From: CALNZV01 sp942491115
GTDB taxonomy: Bacteria > Desulfobacterota > Desulfobacteria > Desulfobacterales > UBA5852
DNA length: 64,000 nt
Assembly (NCBI GenBank): GCA_942491115.1
Contig: CALNZV010000020.1
Location: 930,001 to 994,000 of the forward strand
Direction of reading: 5' to 3'
In this document: piece by piece, positions 61,523 through 64,000 of the stretch
Numbering within the stretch: the stretch's first letter is position 1
How the letters are laid out: every line of letters begins with the position of its first letter
Position numbers and translations under genes: made by a program
The notes under the pieces: generated by a model
Database searches by the model: none
The model's input: only the letters and a program-made list of their open reading frames with translations
What the model was told of the DNA's origin: nothing

Positions 61523-63067
61523 ATGGACCTGCTGAAACACCCGCTCCTGGTCATCGCCATTTCGATTTTCTCCAGACCTCATCCTGTACCTCTCTCTATT
61601 GCTTCTGGTCGGCAGCCCCTAAACGCCCTGGCTGCCGGTGGTTGGGGCATCCAAGCCGGCCCAGGTGCATTGGAGGGGAAGCATTTCCATCCCAAAGGTA
61701 AATTGCCGTCCACATTTACCGTGGAGTTGCAAAAGGGTTTTCGTCAATCCCTGCCCTTTGAGGATAAAAAAGATTTCGAGGAGCAGAAGAAAGGCTTTAT
61801 CGCCGCGCCACCCTACAAGCAGATCAACGCCGAAGCCGGTCATGTGGCCTGGGACATGGACAGCTGCGAGTGGCTGCTCCAGGGCAAGGATTTCGACAGT
61901 ATCCATCCCTCCCTTCAGCGCCAGGCCATTCTCAATATGAATTATGGTTTGTACGAAGTGATGCCCGGTATCTACCAGGTGCGAGGTTTCGACCTGGCCA
62001 ACATCAGTTTCATCAAGGGCGACACGGGCTGGATCGTGTTCGATCCCCTGACCGCCAAGGAAACGGCTGCCGCGGCCCTTAAGTTCATCAACGATACGCT
62101 GGGAGAGCGACCTGTCGTGGCCGTCGTCTACTCCCATTCCCATGCCGACCACTTCGGTGGGGTGCGGGGCGTCGTCGACGAAGCCGATGTGCGGAGTGGA
62201 AAAATCAAGATCATCGCTCCAGCCGGTTTCATGGACCATGCCGTGGCGGAGAACGTCTATGCCGGCAACGCCATGAGTCGTCGCCTCTTCTACCAGTACG
62301 GTGTTCTCCTGCCCCGAAGTCCCTTCGGACATGTGGACCAGTCCATCGGCAAGAACACGGCCGCTGGGAATCTGGGCCTCATCCCACCGAATGTGATCAT
62401 CGCTAAGGATTTCGAAACGCTGACCGTCGACGGGATTCGCATGGAATTTCAGAACACCCCGGGGACCGAGGCGCCGGCGGAAATGAACACCTGGTTTCCG
62501 GATCTGAAGGCCTTCTGGGCGGCGGAGAACATCGTCGGAACGATCCACAACATCTACACCCTGCGGGGCGCCCTGGTGCGCGACGCCCTGGAGTGGTCCA
62601 AACAGATCAACGTGGCCCTTTATAAATACGGTCAGGAAGCCGAGGTCATGTTCGCCTCCCACAGCTGGCCGCGCTGGGGCAACGACCGCATCCAGGAGGT
62701 CATGCGGGGGCAGCGGGACACTTACGCCAACCTCAACAACGGCGTGCTGCACCTGGCCAACCAGGGGGTCACCATCAACCAGGTCCACAACGTCTACGCG
62801 GTTCCCCGCAGCCTGCAGCAGCAGCGGTACGCCCGCAGCTACCACGGTTCCGTGCAGCACAACAGCCGGGCGATGATCAACCGCTACCTGGGCTACTGGG
62901 ACGGCAACCCGACGACCCTGATTCCACTCTCGCCCGAAGATTCGGCGCCCCTGTACGTGGAGATGATGGGCGGCGCGGACAAGATCATCGCCAAAGGCCA
63001 AGGAACTCTACGATCAGGGCCAATACCGCCTTGCCCAGGAAATCCTGAACAAACTGGTCTACGCTGA
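61523..63067 (+). CDS. Alkyl sulfatase (SdsA/BDS1-like), catalytic part; frame broken near 62995
   Basis: This frame encodes the metallo-beta-lactamase-type catalytic domain of a type III alkyl sulfatase. The zinc motif HSHADHFGG lies near residue 203, and LPFEDKKDFEEQKKGFIA near residue 75 and HSWPRWGN further on are typical. The enzyme splits sulfate from long-chain alkyl sulfates such as SDS. The reading frame leaves the homologous sequence after ADKIIAK (about 62995) and ends 22 residues later. The correct continuation is one base away and reaches 63659. The N-terminal 50 residues are weakly conserved, and the start at 61523 is uncertain. Confidence 0.82.
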   Translation: MDLLKHPLLVIAISIFSRPHPVPLSIASGRQPLNALAAGGWGIQAGPGALEGKHFHPKGKLPSTFTVELQKGFRQSLPFEDKKDFEEQKKGFIAAPPYKQINAEAGHVAWDMDSCEWLLQGKDFDSIHPSLQRQAILNMNYGLYEVMPGIYQVRGFDLANISFIKGDTGWIVFDPLTAKETAAAALKFINDTLGERPVVAVVYSHSHADHFGGVRGVVDEADVRSGKIKIIAPAGFMDHAVAENVYAGNAMSRRLFYQYGVLLPRSPFGHVDQSIGKNTAAGNLGLIPPNVIIAKDFETLTVDGIRMEFQNTPGTEAPAEMNTWFPDLKAFWAAENIVGTIHNIYTLRGALVRDALEWSKQINVALYKYGQEAEVMFASHSWPRWGNDRIQEVMRGQRDTYANLNNGVLHLANQGVTINQVHNVYAVPRSLQQQRYARSYHGSVQHNSRAMINRYLGYWDGNPTTLIPLSPEDSAPLYVEMMGGADKIIAKGQGTLRSGPIPPCPGNPEQTGLR

Positions 63068-63104
63068 GCCGGGCAACCAGGAGGCCAAGGATCTCCTGGC
63101 GGAT

Positions 63105-63659
63105 GTGTTCGAACAGATCGGCTACCAACAGGAGAGTCCCAGCGTTCGCAACAGTTTCCTGGCGGCGGCGCTTGAACTGCGCTCCGGCATTCCCGAAGGA
63201 GCCTCGCCCAAAACCACCGGTCCGGACATGATCCGTGCCATCACCACCGGGCTTTGGCTATACTTTCTGGGTGTCCGCCTGAACAGCAGCGGAGCTGAAG
63301 ACAGGGCGTTCAAGATCAACCTGTCGACCCCTGACAACGGAGAAATTTTCGTGGTGGAATTGAGCAATGGGACGCTGACCAACATCGAGGGCTACCAGGC
63401 GAAAGACGCCGACTTGACCGTCACCATCAACCGTGAAGACCTGGTGATGACCTTGATGGGCGCCGTCAGTTTCGACGAGCAGATTGCCTCCGGCAAGGCC
63501 AAGATCGAGGGGAACCGGGAGGTCTACGAACAGCTGAAGGCGCTCCTGGTGCACTTCGACCTGGGCTTCGAGATCATGCCCGGCACGGGCGCCAAGGACC
63601 TGACGCCAGAGAAAACACCGTTCGAGCAGGAGAAGCCTGCGGATACATCCGGTGGATGA
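63105..63659 (+). pseudogene. C-terminal dimerisation and SCP2-like part of the alkyl sulfatase, out of frame
   Basis: This is the rest of the same gene in the +1-shifted frame. The homologous frame resumes at about 62996 (AKELYDQGQYRLAQEILNK), runs through the helical dimer region (FEQIGYQQESPSVRNSFL) and ends with the sterol-carrier-like substrate domain (FKINLSTPDNGEIFVVELSNG). On its own, the part starting at 63105 would lack the zinc site and be inactive. One extra base in the run AAAGG at 62993-62997 explains the break; correcting it gives a normal alkyl sulfatase of about 710 residues. Confidence 0.75.
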
Positions 63660-63840
63660 GGCAATGGACGCCAGGTCCCGAAGGATAGGGTGATGATGTC
63701 CTCCTTTTCCATTCGATTCCGAAATCCTATCAAGGAGGGATTGTCGACATGATTGCCGGACTGGGGACGGGCGAGGGTCAGATTTTTGACTACGCGATGA
63801 TAAGCGATATTAGTATGGAACTCTGGCAACTTGAAGGCTC

Positions 63841-64000
63841 CTATCCCCTTTTCGCCGCCTCCCATCCGATCATGGCCCGCTTTCTCGTCGATCCCCAACG
63901 GTATCGGTGAATCCTTCCGGATTTGGCGATCACCCGGTGACAGGGTATCAGGAAGGCAACGGGATTGACGGCGATGGCGTTTGCCACCGCCCGAAAGGCC
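63841..64000 (-). CDS. Ada/MGMT-type DNA methyltransferase, C-terminal end (cut by window edge)
   Basis: The last 52 residues of a leftward gene are visible. They contain the acceptor motif IPCHRVI with the alkyl-accepting cysteine and end with HRYRWGSTRKRAMIGWEAAKRG, the typical close of O6-methylguanine-DNA methyltransferases. The fragment YRWG is closer to the Ada C-terminal domain than to stand-alone Ogt. It repairs alkylated guanine by irreversible transfer to its own cysteine. The start lies outside the window. Confidence 0.85.
   Translation of the reverse strand, partial: AFRAVANAIAVNPVAFLIPCHRVIAKSGRIHRYRWGSTRKRAMIGWEAAKRG

Noticed and set aside
61165..61701. A 178-codon frame before the alkyl sulfatase gene
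   Set aside because: It overlaps the sulfatase start in another frame and has no recognisable motif; considered chance.
61619..63001. A 460-codon leftward frame opposite the alkyl sulfatase
   Set aside because: Antisense shadow of a conserved zinc hydrolase; composition is rich in His, Val and Gly as expected for a shadow.
1..64000. Searches by eye for CRISPR arrays, tRNA or rRNA genes, transposases and integrases
   Set aside because: No regularly spaced repeats, cloverleaf ends, rRNA signatures or DDE/tyrosine recombinase motifs were seen in any part of the window.

Overview
This 64 kb window is high-GC bacterial chromosome with dense, often overlapping genes. Several features point to an anaerobe of the Desulfobacterota (old Deltaproteobacteria), possibly a sulfate reducer. 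These are a selenocysteine formate dehydrogenase with a twin-arginine signal and only two subunits, an LUD-type lactate oxidation operon, a CxxD-type ferredoxin, DUF3786 and DUF3124 proteins, a bacterial SUI1 factor, and a full branched-chain-type ABC transporter next to PutA. No dsr, apr or sat genes are present, so sulfate reduction itself is not shown. I found no rRNA, tRNA, IS element, phage gene or CRISPR array.

Positions 1-13.5 kb hold a lipid or polyene biosynthesis cluster. It contains a ketosynthase fused to a second ketosynthase-like domain (cut by the left edge), two acyl carrier proteins, a second complete ketosynthase, a FabZ-like dehydratase, a FabG reductase, a LolA-like carrier, a DUF3261-type lipoprotein, a PlsC-like and an LpxL-like acyltransferase, a GT2 glycosyltransferase and a 4HBT thioesterase. 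This matches the aryl-polyene (APE) toolkit. Two B12-type radical SAM proteins and a one-chain fatty acid kinase (FakA-like plus DegV/FakB-like) are additions not typical of described APE clusters. I consider this the most interesting system in the window.

Positions 13.7-17.6 kb carry lutA-lutB-lutC, a small ferredoxin and a SUI1/YciH homologue. From 17.7 to 37.4 kb there is a mosaic of short transcription units: a PilZ protein, an SGNH hydrolase preceded by a complex inverted-repeat element, an FlK-like thioesterase, a coupled three-gene operon (DUF885 metallopeptidase, permuted ATP-grasp-like enzyme, methyltransferase), a 47-residue small ORF coupled to a nucleotidyltransferase, a SIMPL / DUF3786 / PaaI-like operon, several lipoproteins, a CPA2 antiporter with TrkA domains, an SH3-GNAT fusion and an RlmI-like RNA methyltransferase.

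Positions 37.8-42.6 kb encode the periplasmic-type selenoprotein formate dehydrogenase (catalytic and iron-sulfur subunits) and its maturation factor FdhE. Next come a histone-deacetylase-like hydrolase coupled to a glycosyltransferase, a small monooxygenase-fold protein, a lipoprotein, a DUF4392 (D-glutamate cyclase-like) protein, and a cassette of two YbjQ-like proteins, an M48 protease and an Mth938-like protein.

Positions 50.1-59.4 kb form a regulon: a GntR/FCD repressor, livKHMGF and putA. The same 15-bp palindrome lies on the repressor promoter and upstream of putA, which suggests that uptake and oxidation of proline (or a related amino acid) are co-regulated. The right end carries a DUF457-like membrane protein, a metallophosphoesterase, an alkyl sulfatase interrupted by a one-base frameshift, and the end of an Ada/MGMT-type DNA repair gene.
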